Positions 33,000 through 42,440 of a stretch of DNA of 64,000 nucleotides are shown piece after piece. A program made the translations under genes and the position numbers. This DNA is from Vanessa cardui (lineage: Eukaryota > Arthropoda > Insecta > Lepidoptera > Nymphalidae): contig NC_061153.1 in the NCBI RefSeq assembly GCF_905220365.1, positions 3,182,001-3,246,000 of the forward strand, in the 5' to 3' direction. The notes under the pieces are model-generated. The model was not told the origin of the DNA, did no database searches, and saw only the letters and a list, made by a program, of their open reading frames with translations. Each line of letters starts with the position of its first letter. Positions within the stretch are counted from its first letter, which is position 1.

Positions 33000-33753
33000 G
33001 GTCCTACAGCGGAATGGATATAAAGCGAGAAACACAGCTGCACGGAATAATAAGCTACTGCGACAGTACAGGGTTGAAAGACAACCAGCGTTTATGCCAT
33101 ATGTTAAAGGAGTGACAGATAAGATAGCTAGAACCCTGAGTAGATATGCGGTGAAGACTATCTTCACTCCTTTCAAGAAGATAGGGCAAATGTTGCGTTC
33201 GCCTAAAGATAGCTTTCCCCTGGAAAAACCCGGAGTTTATAAAATCGACTGTAGTTGTGGTAAATCCTATGTTGGACAGACGAAGCGTACGGTATCTTGT
33301 CGCATTAACGAACACATCAAGGCGGTAAAAAACAACGATACCAAGAAATCAGCCATCGCGGAACATCTCTTGGAAGCCGGGTCGAACCATTGGATCGAGT
33401 TTCATAATACTCAGATACTCTCGACAGAACGCCACTACATACCCCGACTGGTACGAGAAGCCATTGAAATAACTAAATTTAGTAATTTCAATAGAGAGGA
33501 TGGGTTTCAACTGTCGAGAGTATGGAATCCAATAATAAAATTATGCAAACCCCCGCAAAATAAAAATAAAATAAAAAAATCGCGAATTGATACGGTGAGT
33601 TTCGTCTGCAAAACACGGGATCGAGTGTCGAGTGTACATAAAATAAATTCGACTAGTGACAATGGTAGGGGTGAAAGTGACAATAGTAGTGGTGACCGGT
33701 GTTTACGTAGCAAACGTACAAGAAAGGAGGTAGTTCGATACGGACACCTCTAA
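33000..33753 (+). CDS. Penelope GIY-YIG endonuclease region (partial)
   Basis: Open from the gap edge to the stop at 33753, about 250 codons. It starts with the linker RQPAFMPYVKGVTDKIAR, shared with the other copy (RQPAFLPYVKGVTDRIGN). The GIY-YIG domain follows: GVYKIDCSCGKSYVGQTKR, INEHIKAVKNND, AIAEHLLEAG, ERHYIPRLVREAIEI and FNREDGFQLSRVWNP. The tail is basic and Ser-rich. The reverse transcriptase core would lie in or across the gap. No frameshift is seen in this part. Confidence 0.85.
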
Positions 33754-33786
33754 CATTATCAGCATCTACCCGCACACTTCAGTCTC

Positions 33787-33822
33787 GTGAACAAGACATT
33801 CGTAGTCAATGTCGAAATATCG
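33787..33822 (+). other. Ribozyme-like hairpin in second Penelope element
   Basis: GTGAACAA, perfect stem GACATT-cgtagtc-AATGTC, then GAAATATCG. The layout equals the motif at 30402-30435 although the stems differ in sequence. Confidence 0.4.
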
Positions 33823-33870
33823 AGCTCCACCGAACAAAAATAAAAAAACATGGTAAATATCCCGAAATTA

Positions 33871-34214
33871 ATAACTTTAATAGTAAAAAAATTGTATAAT
33901 ATTAGTTTTTATAAGTGTAAATTATTTAAATTTTTAATGTTTTATACGTAGACGTAAGTTTTAAAAAAATGTAAATATTATAAACAGTATATAAAGGCCC
34001 TGAATTACTATCAGGGGATTGGGTCGAAAAATAAGCTAAAAATTTTAATTGGTGACAAATGGGGTTTTTAGGCGGTAGGAGTCCGGCACTGCCTGGGTTT
34101 TCCATTCCCAGGCGTCCATGAGGCATTTTCCCCGTTTGTCTTAACGTAGTATCTTTGCAATTAATTAGAGGGAGTAAATTTAAAAAAAAAAAACCTAACC
34201 TAAAATTTTTTTTT
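33871..34214. other. Non-coding stretch with telomere-like unit
   Basis: AT-rich sequence, then a block at about 34056-34135 (GGCGGTAGGAGTCCGGCACT...CCAGGCGTCCATGAGG) that resembles LINE 3' UTR sequence I recall from lepidopterans. It ends in an A run and CCTAACCTAA near 34191-34203. Confidence 0.45.
34191..34203. repeat. Short telomere-like (CCTAA)2 run at LINE 3' end
   Basis: On the minus strand the poly(A) of the R1-like LINE is followed by TTTTAGGTTAGG. This resembles the layout at 45197-45219. Confidence 0.65.
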
Positions 34215-34486
34215 TTTTTGTTTTACTAGGAGGAAATGCATTTACGCATTCCGACACTACCCAACCACCCACCTACCCACTAAAACCTCCTAGGATTTCC
34301 GTCTCTCCGCAAGGCGGCAGGGCCACGGGAACGCGCTTGGCTCACCACCGCGACCCTGCCAGCGGCTGTCGCAATAGGGGCGACACTTCACGCCAGGGTG
34401 TTACGGCGCACCTTCCGACTCCGCCTCCGTCTGAACCGCGACGGACTCCCCCCGAGTCCGCCACTGGAGGCTAGGCGGCGGCTGAC

Positions 34487-35640
34487 TTTTTTTTTTATGG
34501 AATGGGTGGCAAACGAGCAGGAGGCTCACCTGATGGAAAGTGACTACCACCGCCCATGGACATCTGCAACACCAGGGGGCTTGCAGGTGCGTTGCCGGCC
34601 TTTCAAAAAGGAGTACGCTCTTTTCTTGAAGGTTCCCATGTCGTATCGGTTCGGAAAAACCGCCGGCGAAAGCTGGTTCCACAGAGTGGTTGTGCGAGGC
34701 AGAAAATGTCTAAGAAATCGCGCTGTTGTGGATTTTCGTCAAAATTCTAATTTTTACGAGATGGCCGAAGGTGAAATTCAGCAGCCGGGATTAATCCGAA
34801 CAATTCCTCGGAACATTCCCCGTGAAAAATTCGGTAGAAGATGCAGAGTGATCCAACATCTCTACGCAAAGCCAAAGGATCAAGGAGATCGGAAAGGTCT
34901 TGATCGTCGATAACTCGAGCCGCTCTACGTTGGATGCGGTCAAATGGAAGGAGCTGGTACTGGGGAGCACCCGCCCAGAGATGAGAGCAGTACTCCATGT
35001 GAGGCCGAATTTGCACCTTGTAAAGTTTTAGGCGATGGGCCGACGTGAAATACTGTCTCGCCTTGCTGAGCACACCGAGCTTCTTTGAAGCCAATTTGGC
35101 TTTGGCTTCCAATTGACCGCGGAACTGAACGAGGCTCGAAATATCAACGCCAAGTATTCCGATACTACCTGTAGCGGCTATCGGGATGTTCTCAAATCGT
35201 GGAGATGATACGACAAATGGTGTTTTTTTAGCGGTTAACGCGCAAACTTGCGACTTTTTGGGGTTGAAATGGACTAAATTTAGCCGGCCCCAGTTCGAGA
35301 CTTCGTTTAACGAAGACTCGATTTCAGACACAAGTTTGTTCCGGTTTTTTTCGACGTTTTCCCGAGAAATATTAGCGCGGCCGGTGTATAAGGTGTCAAC
35401 GGTACTGTCGTCTGCATAGCAATGAATGTTCCCAATTTGCAACAAGTCATTGATATGCAGAAGAAACAAAGTGGGTGATAGAACGCAGCCTTGTGGAACA
35501 CCAGCATTGACGAACTTTAAGTCGGAGCATGCACCGTCGACAACGACCTTGATGCTCCGATCTGCCAAAAAGCTGGTAATCCAAATGCATAATTTCCCGG
35601 GAAGCCCATAGGAAGGAAGGACTACGCTGCGTCAATTCAA
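34487..35640 (-). mobile_element. 5'-truncated LINE nested in element D
   Basis: Inserted in the 3' UTR of the R1-like element: host sequence GAGTCCGCCACTGGAGGCTAGGCGG lies on one side and related GGCTATGCGGCAGCGGATG on the other, perhaps a decayed target-site duplication of about 17 bp. The tail is a poly(A) at about 34497-34487, and the 3' UTR has CAGGTGAGCCTCCTGCTCG-type sequence known from lepidopteran repeats. Confidence 0.75.
34747..35635 (-). pseudogene. LINE reverse transcriptase fragment
   Basis: The open frame enters at about 35635 (VVLPSYGLPGKLC) and ends at 34747. It carries NAGVPQGCVLSPTLFLLHINDLL, HCYADDSTVD with the catalytic YADD near 35410, LVHFNPKKSQVCALTAKK, GILGVDIS, and a C-terminus with PHMEYCSHLWAGAPQY and RIQRRAARVID. 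The palm N-terminus is missing through 5' truncation. After 34747 the tail (LWNQLSPAVFPNRYD-like) continues in another frame to about 34550. The clade within the Jockey/CR1 group is unresolved. Confidence 0.8.
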
Positions 35641-35691
35641 TTTAGGGCTATGCGGCAGCGGATGTAAAGGTCCGCCGCCGATAGTGCTATG

Positions 35692-37363
35692 TCACGTCCG
35701 GGTGATGCGGCGGCGGATGTTAAGGTCCGCCGCCGCTGTGTCTCGATCAAGGCAACCAGCCAAGATGGTCGCGGCGCCGCCGACTGGGTCTCCGTCGGCG
35801 CAGCGGGAGTTGGGATCGTCCTCCCGCTGTCGCTCCGCCTCCTCCTTCGCGGACATTACGGCTTCGCTGAAGACCCGTAATGCCGCCCACGCCTCTTCAC
35901 TCGCGACCATCTTTCTGATGAGGGCCGGAAGCGACAGGTCCAATCCAATGGCCGTGGACAAGGCTGCGCGAGGCTCCGCCCAGACTGGGCACTCTGCGCG
36001 CGTGTGCTCGGCCATGTCCACGGCTCCGTCGTCGCAATGCAGACACACCACCGACGGCTCTCTCCCGACCTCTCCGCAACGTGGCCCCGCGCAGCACCCA
36101 ATCGTAGCCGATGTTCCACAGTAGCGGCCCCAAAACCGAGCCCTGTGGAACACCGCAAGTCATAGCCCTCCTGCTCACTCCCTCCATCGTCGGGAACCCC
36201 ACCGCCCTACCCGTGAAATAGTCGGCGATGGTTCGTCGCAAATAGTCCGGAACGTTGTGGTATCTAAGGGCTTCCAGAACCACTTGCCAGGGCAGAGTGT
36301 TGAAAGCGTTGGAAATATCCAACGACACTGCCAACAACACCCCACCCCGAGAGACCTCCTCCTCTGCGACCTCCCTCAGTCTGGCGACTGCGTCTAGCGT
36401 CGAGCGGCCCCGGCGAAAGCCGAACTGCCACTGGCTCAAGCCTGGCTCCACGCTACCGACTAGACGGGCTGCAAATATACGCTCAAAGAGCTTACCCGCT
36501 TCGTCGAGCAGCACGATGGGCCGGTAGGCCGACGGCTGATCGGGGGCTCATCCCTCCTTGCGGATGAGAACGAGCTAACTCGTTTTCCACCGATTCGGGA
36601 ACCTACCCTGAGCCAGGCAGGCCGAGAACAGTTGGCACATGCCATCGCCCAACTCCTCCGACGCGATCGCCAGGGCGCGTCCCGGTATCCCGTCAGGCCC
36701 GGGGGCTGTCCTTTTCGAGCGAAGCTTCAGGACAGCCGCGCACAACTCCGCCTCGGTAACCGGGGACGCCTGGTCTGGCACCTACCTCACGAACTCGGGC
36801 TCCATCGCCGGTGGGACGAACGCTCCGCGCTCCGGAAAAAGTTCCTCCGCGATCCGTCTCAGAAGCCGCGGCTGGATGGTGGTGGTGAGCGGGGTTGTCC
36901 AGGGTCGGAGCTTCTGCCTCACGACCCTGTACGGTCTCCCCCACGGATCCGCGTCGAGAGACGCTAGCCACTCCACCCATGCCGCTTCCTTCGCCTGCGC
37001 GATGGCCTTCCGGAGCGACACGCAAGCCTAGTAAGTAGGAGGTGTAAAGAGCCTCCTCCAGGTCGGGATCACGTATCCGCCTCCGTCTGGACCTGGCATA
37101 TTGGCAGCGGGCCGCAACACACGCCCTTCGCAACGTCCGTAGCTCCGGGCGCCACCAGTAAACTCGGCGACGAGGAGTCTGAGGCATCGCCGCATCGCAG
37201 ATGCGAAACAGGGCGGCACCGAGTCGGTCGGCCTCTCGGTCGACCTGGGCGACCGGGTCGGAACCGGCGCACCAGGCCTCCACGATGGCCGCCTCTTTTG
37301 CCAACTGGCGATCGAGACGGCCAAGACTCCACCGCGGACCTTCTGACCGCTCAACAGCGGCAA
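35692..37363 (-). pseudogene. R1-like ORF2 remnant lacking the YADD region
   Basis: Pieces in successive frames. The linker has YWWRPELRTLRRACVAAR (near 37150) and a SLRKAIAQAKEAAW segment (37021). The reverse transcriptase has SKRTAPGPDGIPGRAL (36720), WQFGFRRGRSTLDAVARL (36430), LDISNAFNTLPW (36330) and GVPQGSVLGPLLWNI (36140). Just after this, near 36080, the sequence jumps to the C-terminal region (HCDDGAVDMAEHTRAECPVW). The catalytic YADD and thumb are deleted. Several frameshifts add to this. Confidence 0.8.
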
Positions 37364-37370
37364 GGTCGGG

Positions 37371-38080
37371 CTCCCATTTTAAGAAATAGCAATTAATTTA
37401 AATAACAACAGATTTATTATTTACAATAATTACAGTAATGGTCTTAAAATAATTTATACACAATCAAAAAAGCAAACACATAAGCCAGAGATATACAGCG
37501 AAAGCAATATGCGGAAGGGCAGCGTAACCGCGTACAAGCGGACAAGTACAGCTAACTAAATAGCGTAGTAAAGGCAGTCAAGCCTGAGGGGTAAACCGAC
37601 AGTTTTGTCGGGAGCTAGAGCTCTTGCTTGAGTCGATCCTGGAAATCGACTGAAGACTAGCCAGTGAACACGGTATTTATACCCTAGCCCCTACTCCCAA
37701 CAACTCTGTCCATGGCGCGAAACGCTAGCCACGTGTTTACCAAAATGAAAATACAAACTAATTAAATCTGCTATTATGACTTTTAGTCATAAAATATTCC
37801 AATATGAATTATCGTTAATCAAGAACAGTCAATTTGGAGTTATTTCTGTGATACAAATTAAATAATCGTTTATAATGTTTCGTAACGTTATTAACAATTA
37901 CCGAAATCGAAACTAGTCGTCATAAATCAATTAGCAGGTAGCTAGTAAATCATACCAGATATAATTAGGAATTGTCGTAAAAGATTTGCATTAAAATTCT
38001 AGCTAATTGTAATAATCATTGAGTAAACAACAAATCAATCAAGTCAAGGTGGGTACTTTTATCTTTGCGTTGATGTGACG
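37371..38080 (-). mobile_element. Candidate solo LTR
   Basis: The minus strand has a TATA-like GGTATAAATACCGTG near 37685, a transcribed-looking GC-mixed segment, then AATAATAAATC near 37415 as a polyadenylation signal, and TGGGAGCCCGACC near 37365 where a primer-binding site could start. No gag or pol was seen, and TG...CA termini and a target-site duplication were not resolved. It could instead be unique sequence. Confidence 0.3.
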
Positions 38081-38119
38081 ACTGACTCCGACATATAAAT
38101 ATTGATTTATACTATTCTC

Positions 38120-38240
38120 CGATAGATGGCGCTGAGTGTATACTGAATCACGCTATTGTTTGATATTGTAAATAATTAATACGAATGTTAATTTTATTTG
38201 TTTTTATTAGCTTATACTTTTCGCCGATAGATGGCGCTTT
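38120..38240. repeat. Direct pair of CCGATAGATGGCGCT, 102 bp apart
   Basis: CCGATAGATGGCGCT at about 38122 and 38224, each followed by a CACGCTATTGTTT or CGCGCTATCGTTT echo. It lies just 3' of the LOA-like LINE. Confidence 0.7.
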
Positions 38241-38309
38241 AGGGAAGATAAATCGCGCTATCGTTTGGCTTTGCTACTTTTATAAGGAGAGATTTATGTT
38301 TTTTGAATA

Positions 38310-39956
38310 TTAGTACTCCGTCTGTAATACTACTCGATTGGTAACCGTATTCGAATTGTATTCGTAGTCGGTCCTGTACTTGTGGTGTGAAATATACAGT
38401 CGGGTACCACGATCCATATCACTGGTTGTTTTATTTCGACGCCAGAGGGAGTGAGTGTTCTCCCAGAGACTAGTGGATCGTACAATTGGATGTAGATTAT
38501 TTGGGTCTTGTAACGTGAGCAAAGCAGATTTTGAATCCGATATTAGATTAGCTACAGCATTAATTCGTTTTTTCCTTTGTAACAGTTGTAGACCCCTTAA
38601 AATAGCCATCAGTTCCGCCTGGCAAACGGAGCAGTAGTTTTCCAGACGGAAACTAGTGTAGGTTTTTTCTGTGTCATCACTAAACCATGTGACTGCACCG
38701 CCGACTCTATTATTGATTTTACTGCCGTCTGTGTATAAACAAGGCCAGTCTTTGCCGAGTTCTTGTAGTTGTCGCTCGTTGGTGATTATGCCGTGAGGAA
38801 GAGGTAGTCTTTTTGAGGGATGAGGCAGCTCATATGGGCTAACTTTCCTTTCTAACCTTCTCCCTGGATAGTTATCCAACGGCATTCCACGCTTGTGACG
38901 GTATAGGTTGGCATTTTCTTGCACTCTTAAGTCTAATGGCAGAATGTTGGCAAGTAGAGTGCTCGCTGTTATTGACACAGTCTTGTGAGATTTCGCAATT
39001 TTAATTGCGAATAGTCTTGTGATCTTATCAAGTTTTTTTTGCGCGTAAACTCTGTAGGCTATTGGTTCCCAGACACTGCACGAGTACAGAATGGTAGGTT
39101 CTACTACGGTTATATATATGGTTCTGATGATGGTAGGGTTTAGGCCCCAAGAGGCTCTAGCTGCCCGTGCTACCATTCTGTAAAGAGCTATTGCTTTTGC
39201 TGATACTTTATCCAGATGTGTATTGAAGTTTAAAGATGAGTCCAAGGTGATACCTAGTAGGGTAAGTGTCTGGTTAATTATTAATGTCTTATCGTATATC
39301 CTAAAACTTGGTTCTTGGTATTTAAGCTTTTTAGTGATAATTAAGGCTTGGGTTTTATGTGGTGCAAATCTTAGTTTATTTCCGTCACCCCAGGTTGTTA
39401 TATTTTGTAGTGCCTCATTTATTTTATTACTTAATTCTACGCTGTCCTGTGCCATAGCTATTACGAGGATATCGTCGGCGAAAGCTTGCACCTGGGCATC
39501 GAGGTGATCTGCTTTCCGTGAATAGTGGGTCCATTAGTAGGTTCCACTGGATGGTGTGTGTGTGTGATGTGGGATGCATCCCTTGTTTGTTGATCTTGTA
39601 ACTAGAGTGCCCGCATAATTGACGATAACTTCGCGGTCACTGAGATAACTAGATATCAGTCGTAGTTGGTCGTTATCAATGTTTTTCCTTATCATTTGGT
39701 TTAGGATCATCGGCCACCAGGCATTGTCAAATGCACCTTCAATGTCTAATGATACTACTGCCACTATTTGTTTATTCCGGATACCTTTACGAATTACTTC
39801 AATGGAGTCGTAGAGGGCGTCCTCTGTACTCCTCTGTGGCATACAACCATATTGCCTAGGATTTAATGCCCCTTTATTGGTCGATACGCTTTGGGGTGGC
39901 TATAGTCGTCCTTATTTGGTTTTCGTAGGATTCTGATATAAGCCTTTTTCCATACT
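38310..39956 (-). pseudogene. LOA-like LINE ORF2, second half (left copy)
   Basis: Continues the LINE interrupted by piggyBac. Order on the minus strand: a HPKAYRPI motif near 39890; LDIEGAFDNAWWP near 39750; a region where the GCPQGS motif is replaced by a CA-dinucleotide expansion (about 39555-39572); FADDILVIAM, the catalytic box, near 39480; LGITLDSSLNF; then RNase H motifs LYTDGSK (38735), CQAELMAIL and LISDSKSALL. RNase H after an R1/LOA-like reverse transcriptase fits the LOA group. At least two frame changes are present. The 3' end lies near 38300. The right-arm copy is cut by the window end. Confidence 0.75.
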
Positions 39957-39960
39957 TTAA

Positions 39961-42436
39961 CCCTACATAACTAAACTATATTTTGGGGTTACATAATAAC
40001 TAATCTTTCGTCGAATGGACTACGCAAATAAAAACACATATTACAACGACATTATTTAATATTTATCCAAAATATTTAAATGGCACAAAAGGAAAGTTAA
40101 AAAGCAAGTAATAAAAAATAATAATTAAAGTTTACATTATTCGGCACAGTTGCTACACATGTCCACATTATGGGGTCCGCAAATTGCATTTTTGCACTTA
40201 ATGCATCGGTGTTTTGACATTCTTCGAGCCTTTGAAGGACATAGGTAACAAATTTTGCACACATTCGATGTAGAAGGAGTTGGTGCCTCTGCATCAGGTA
40301 CAATACCTAATATATCTTGTATCATGTTTTTGATATTACGCCTCAAAGTTACTGTTTGCAGTCGCTGCTTTAGCCAGGGCTCTACGAGTTGGTCTCCAAT
40401 TTTCATGACAAAAGCACGTCGGTTGAGTTTGGATGTGCGATTTCTTACATTGTTATAAAGGTAAATGGCGTAGGAATTGATAATTGAAAGATTTAGCATA
40501 TTATAAAAAATACATAGTGGCCATCTTTTAGTTTTTCTGTTGGTACAAATATTTGAACACATTTGGTCAACGGTGTCGACAGCTCCCTTTGTACTGTTGT
40601 AAAAATGAATAATTTCTGGTTTCCCTGTAGTTTCATTGATGATAGGTTGATCGTGGACTGTTGACAATAGGAAAACAACTTTGTTCGATTTAGGCTTGAA
40701 AGAGACTAGAGTCATTTTATTGTCGAAACAGAACATCGAAGTGCCGATGCGGCGCGTCTTTGAATTTTTTAATTGCTCGGGTATTTCACGCTTGTTACTT
40801 CTCAGAGTCCCTACTAAAGTTAAATTGTATGGTGATTTCAACAGCTCCTCAGCCAAAGACACAGAGGTAAACCAATTATCAATTGTGATATTACGATTAG
40901 AGCCATACAAAGTAGACGTAATTTTTTTCACAAAAAAAGTAGCCAACGGTTGTCCCTGAGGATCAGTTCCCTTTCCCAAATACGGAATTGCGTTTATTAC
41001 ATATTTACTGTTGACATCTGCAGCCATGACGAGTTTGATTCCGTATTTATCCGGTTTATTTGGGATATACATTCTAAAAGGACAACGTCCTCGAAAACCA
41101 ACTAGCTGTTCATCTACGGTGATATATGATCCCGGTGTGTACCACTTTTGAAAATTGGAAATTAATTTATCCCATAATTCGCGAATGGGCGCAAACTTAT
41201 CGATCAATTTTCTAGCTCCCCGAGTTTGCTTGTCGTCAAAACGAAGGCATTTTATAATGAAGTTGAATCTCTCTGCCGTCATACAAGCCTTGAAAACTGT
41301 TCCTGATATTCTAGTATCGAAAAGCAACCGAGTTGGTAAATGGTTACTTTTCGTAGCCGCTGAAATTAATAATAAACCGAGCAAAGCTTTTAGTTCTACC
41401 AAATCAATCGGAGATACAGTATGCGTTTCATACTTGTATTTATTTTTGCTAATAAGTATTTCTGCATTTGTAAATGTAACAACTTGCTGTAACATCTCAT
41501 CTGTAAAAAAAAGAGACAAGTACTGTATAGGTTCACTAGATTCCCTGGCTTCCTCTCTTGGTCCTGGTATGAAATGCAGTATATTATGTCTCAGTGTACG
41601 AGTTGTCGCTGGTCTCGGTGTAGACGACCATTTATGTTTATTTCTCCCAAACAGAAATCGGGAGGCTGACTGAAGGATACGAGGATCACGAGAATCTGAG
41701 TTTTGAGTTTCGAGTGATTCTTCGCCCGAAGAATTATCACTGTCTATAATTTGAGTTCTTTGTCTTTTTCTTGAAGATCTGATTTCGTCTTCTGACTCAG
41801 AAGACTCACCGCAAGAATTAGAATTGCCATCGGTGTCATTATGTATTTCCTCTTCGACATTATCCTCAGTTTCCGATACTGAACCGTCAGACAAGCCACA
41901 TTCTGCGTCACTATCCTCTTCGAGCCATTGGCGTATCTGCTCGTCTTGGCTCCTCAAGTCCATCTAAAAATAAAAAGCAAAACACTCATATAATTTCATA
42001 TCTACATACACTATATTCATACCAACATAAAGTAAAAAACACACAAGTTATAAAAAAAAGAGGAAAAAAAAAGGTGCTAACCTTTATAATTCAGTAAAAT
42101 ATTTGACTACATAAACATTACTACTTTATTTTACATTGACAAACAGTGATTGCAGTTTAAATAAATAGTAAAATATATAATAAACAGTAAAATAGATGTT
42201 CATCTTACCTTTAAAAAAAACTTGCGTTATTACTAAACTTTCGTCGAGTGGACGATTGAATAAACAAATCTCACTCCCTAATTAGCGTGGGACCGCAATG
42301 GCGTCACGCGATGCACTGTTTACACCAATCAGGAAGGTAGAAAAAAAGACGGCGGCGGGGGGTGCGCGGAAGTACATGTACTTGATTTTTGGGAATAGGT
42401 GCGTAGTCGTATGGACGAATGTTTAGTTATCCAGGG
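39961..42436 (-). mobile_element. piggyBac-like DNA transposon (left copy)
   Basis: 2,476 bp, flanked by TTAA at 39957-39960 and 42437-42440. The terminal repeats are CCCTGGATAACTAAAC and CCCTACATAACTAAAC (two mismatches in 16). Subterminal TTCGTC...GACTACGCA segments are also inverted. It inserted into the LOA-like LINE ORF, and removing the element plus one TTAA restores an open frame across the site (GYFL|KVWKKAYIR). Confidence 0.95.
40137..41963 (-). CDS. piggyBac-like transposase (left copy)
   Basis: 608 residues, apparently intact. An acidic N-terminus (DSDAECGLSDGSVSETED) and a basic SRKRQRT patch come first. The catalytic domain has Asp284 in TVDEQLVGFRGRCPFRMYIP, Asp362 in ITIDNWFTS and Asp463 in GAVDTVDQM; spacings of 78 and 101 residues equal those of Trichoplusia piggyBac (268/346/447). 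The C-terminal cysteine-rich domain (about 570-606: CKICYLC, CIKCKNAIC, CSNC) would bind the element ends. It cuts and pastes at TTAA. A likely 5' UTR intron lies at 41964-42208 (donor AAAGGTAAG, acceptor TTTTTAG just before ATG). Confidence 0.93.
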   Translation of the reverse strand: MDLRSQDEQIRQWLEEDSDAECGLSDGSVSETEDNVEEEIHNDTDGNSNSCGESSESEDEIRSSRKRQRTQIIDSDNSSGEESLETQNSDSRDPRILQSASRFLFGRNKHKWSSTPRPATTRTLRHNILHFIPGPREEARESSEPIQYLSLFFTDEMLQQVVTFTNAEILISKNKYKYETHTVSPIDLVELKALLGLLLISAATKSNHLPTRLLFDTRISGTVFKACMTAERFNFIIKCLRFDDKQTRGARKLIDKFAPIRELWDKLISNFQKWYTPGSYITVDEQLVGFRGRCPFRMYIPNKPDKYGIKLVMAADVNSKYVINAIPYLGKGTDPQGQPLATFFVKKITSTLYGSNRNITIDNWFTSVSLAEELLKSPYNLTLVGTLRSNKREIPEQLKNSKTRRIGTSMFCFDNKMTLVSFKPKSNKVVFLLSTVHDQPIINETTGKPEIIHFYNSTKGAVDTVDQMCSNICTNRKTKRWPLCIFYNMLNLSIINSYAIYLYNNVRNRTSKLNRRAFVMKIGDQLVEPWLKQRLQTVTLRRNIKNMIQDILGIVPDAEAPTPSTSNVCKICYLCPSKARRMSKHRCIKCKNAICGPHNVDMCSNCAE

Positions 42437-42440
42437 TTAA

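Larger units (their letters stand above)
33000..33870 (+). mobile_element. Penelope-like element, plus strand, 5' end in gap
   Basis: The 3' portion of a second, diverged Penelope-like element, oriented opposite to the one left of the gap. It holds the end of the reverse transcriptase region, the GIY-YIG domain and a terminal ribozyme-like hairpin (33787-33822). The 3' limit is uncertain. Confidence 0.8.
34204..37370 (-). mobile_element. R1-like LINE, internally deleted (element D)
   Basis: GC-rich minus-strand element running from the end of the endonuclease/linker (about 37370) through the reverse transcriptase and a C-terminal zinc motif to a 3' UTR and poly(A) near 34225-34204. A second LINE is nested at 34487-35640. 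Its 3' portion resembles the R1-like element in the inverted-repeat arms (44.1-45.2 kb), sharing GACGGACTCCCC and GAGTCCGCCACTGGA. R1-clade elements often have target-site preferences, including telomere repeats in Lepidoptera. Confidence 0.75.

Noticed and set aside
32424..33753. ORFs running through the N gap
   Set aside because: The gap length is arbitrary, so frames across it have no meaning. Only the parts outside were used.
41155..41673. 172-codon ORF opposite the piggyBac transposase, and its mirror at 61602-62120
   Set aside because: It is an antisense shadow of a clear transposase reading frame.
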